DNA from: Paracoccaceae bacterium
Lineage (GTDB): Bacteria > Pseudomonadota > Alphaproteobacteria > Rhodobacterales > Rhodobacteraceae
DNA: 5,250 bases
NCBI GenBank assembly: GCA_002401945.1
Contig: NVUP01000006.1
Coordinates: 116,982 to 122,231, forward strand
Direction of reading: 5' to 3'
Each line of letters starts with the position of its first letter. Positions within the stretch are counted from its first letter, which is position 1. A program made the position numbers and the translations under genes. The notes under the pieces were generated by a model. It made no database searches. It was not told the origin of the DNA and saw nothing but the letters and a program-made list of their open reading frames with translations. Positions 4,890-5,250 of the stretch are shown here, one piece after another.

Positions 4890-5033
4890 ATGCGACTATT
4901 AGACGTGAATAATATTTTAAAAATGGCGCGCGGTGTTAGCGACGATGTTGTGTCCGCGTTGGTGGCCCGTTTGGAGGCCCTGGAGCGAGACGAAATTAAA
5001 CGCCAGAGCCAAATTCATCATGCGCAGCAGTGA
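4890..5033 (+). CDS. Small hypothetical protein (47 aa), convergent with the XRE repressor
   Basis: ATG 4890 has GGAG six bases ahead (4880-4883). The in-frame ATG at 4878 has no such site, so the shorter form is chosen. The product (MRLLDVNNILKMARGVSDD..., then LVARLEALERDEIKRQSQ) is likely all-helical, and its charged C-terminal half could form a short coiled coil. It resembles phage-type small regulators or antitoxin-like peptides in size and place, but no family is recognised. It starts from its own promoter region and diverges from the xis-int operon. Its last 38 bases run antisense to the end of the XRE gene, so the two transcripts can interfere. Confidence 0.5.
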   Translation: MRLLDVNNILKMARGVSDDVVSALVARLEALERDEIKRQSQIHHAQQ

Positions 5034-5250
5034 TAGCCTTTTGCGCCAAGTGGTCCGGTAGCCGTTCCAATATTTGAAAAAGCCCAATTCTGGCTTCTGT
5101 GATTGCGTCGGGCCGGTGGATTAGCCCAATCGGCACGCGCAGCACGTCGCAAATTTTCAGCATATTTCCGTAGGATAGTGTAGTTCGGCCCGCGGTAAAT
5201 TGCCCTAGGCCATTGCGAGACATTCCCGCTTGCCGAGATACCTCTGACAG
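4996..5250 (-). CDS. XRE-family (Cro/CI-type) transcriptional regulator, C-terminal 84 residues, start beyond the right edge
   Basis: The visible part begins within the helix-turn-helix: LSEVSRQAG (helix 2), turn, then MSRNGLGQFTAG (helix 3), followed by TTLSYGNMLKICDVLRVPIGLI. This is the typical HTH_3 layout in which a four- to five-helix domain ends with 'L-KI-xxLxV'. A short tail (RIGLFQILERLPDHLAQKAITAAHDEF) follows, with no peptidase domain, so it is a small phage-type repressor and not a LexA/CI-like self-cleaving one. It points toward the int operon and is a good candidate to control the divergent promoters at 4728-4889. It ends at TAA 4998-4996, inside the 47-residue ORF. Confidence 0.8.
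   Translation of the reverse strand: MSEVSRQAGMSRNGLGQFTAGRTTLSYGNMLKICDVLRVPIGLIHRPDAITEARIGLFQILERLPDHLAQKAITAAHDEFGSGV

Overview
The window looks like accessory DNA from an alphaproteobacterium, most likely of the Rhodobacterales/Roseobacter type. This is inferred from the style of the phage and integrase proteins and the GC-rich backbone, not from any marker gene. Three blocks meet here.

Left block (about 1-900, all leftward): the start of a phage packaging module. An alphaproteobacterial-style hypothetical protein of 78-147 residues (440-883) overlaps by ATGA with a 47-residue small ORF (300-443). The N-terminal ATPase part of a terminase large subunit (TerL) follows and runs off the left edge. 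The TerL start seems damaged: its reading frame meets a stop at 295-297, just ahead of the conserved region.

Junction (902-949): the 3' half of a tRNA-Arg(CCU) on the minus strand, with T-arm, acceptor strand and CCA. Similarity is lost inside the anticodon stem. This is the usual scar of integration by a tyrosine recombinase, so an element should begin to the right of it. A gene-poor stretch follows (958-1453) with short direct and inverted repeats.

Middle block (1454-3159, rightward, visibly more AT-rich): a compact two-gene unit. The first gene is a DUF262 (GmrS/ParB-like fold) protein of 365 residues. The second is a 202-residue HEPN protein of the MAE_28990/MAE_18760 type with an R-x4-H RNase motif. 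They overlap by one base (TAATG), and a hairpin terminator follows the second. This is the most interesting item: a probable defence or toxin-antitoxin-like cassette that pairs a GmrSD-like sensor domain with a HEPN nuclease in place of the usual DUF1524 HNH nuclease.

Right block (3314-5250): the integration and control module. Read leftward it holds a 45-residue membrane microprotein, a helix-turn-helix excisionase-like protein coupled to it by TGATG, and a tyrosine integrase whose start lies 175 bases inside the excisionase gene. Facing away from this operon is a 47-residue ORF (4890-5033). It collides tail to tail, with a 38-base overlap, with a partial XRE-family repressor gene that enters from the right edge.

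The simplest joint reading is an integrated phage satellite or genomic island in a tRNA-Arg(CCU) gene, with its defence cargo lodged between the attachment site and the integrase. It abuts an older, partly decayed prophage. The restored full tRNA-Arg is expected beyond the right edge.
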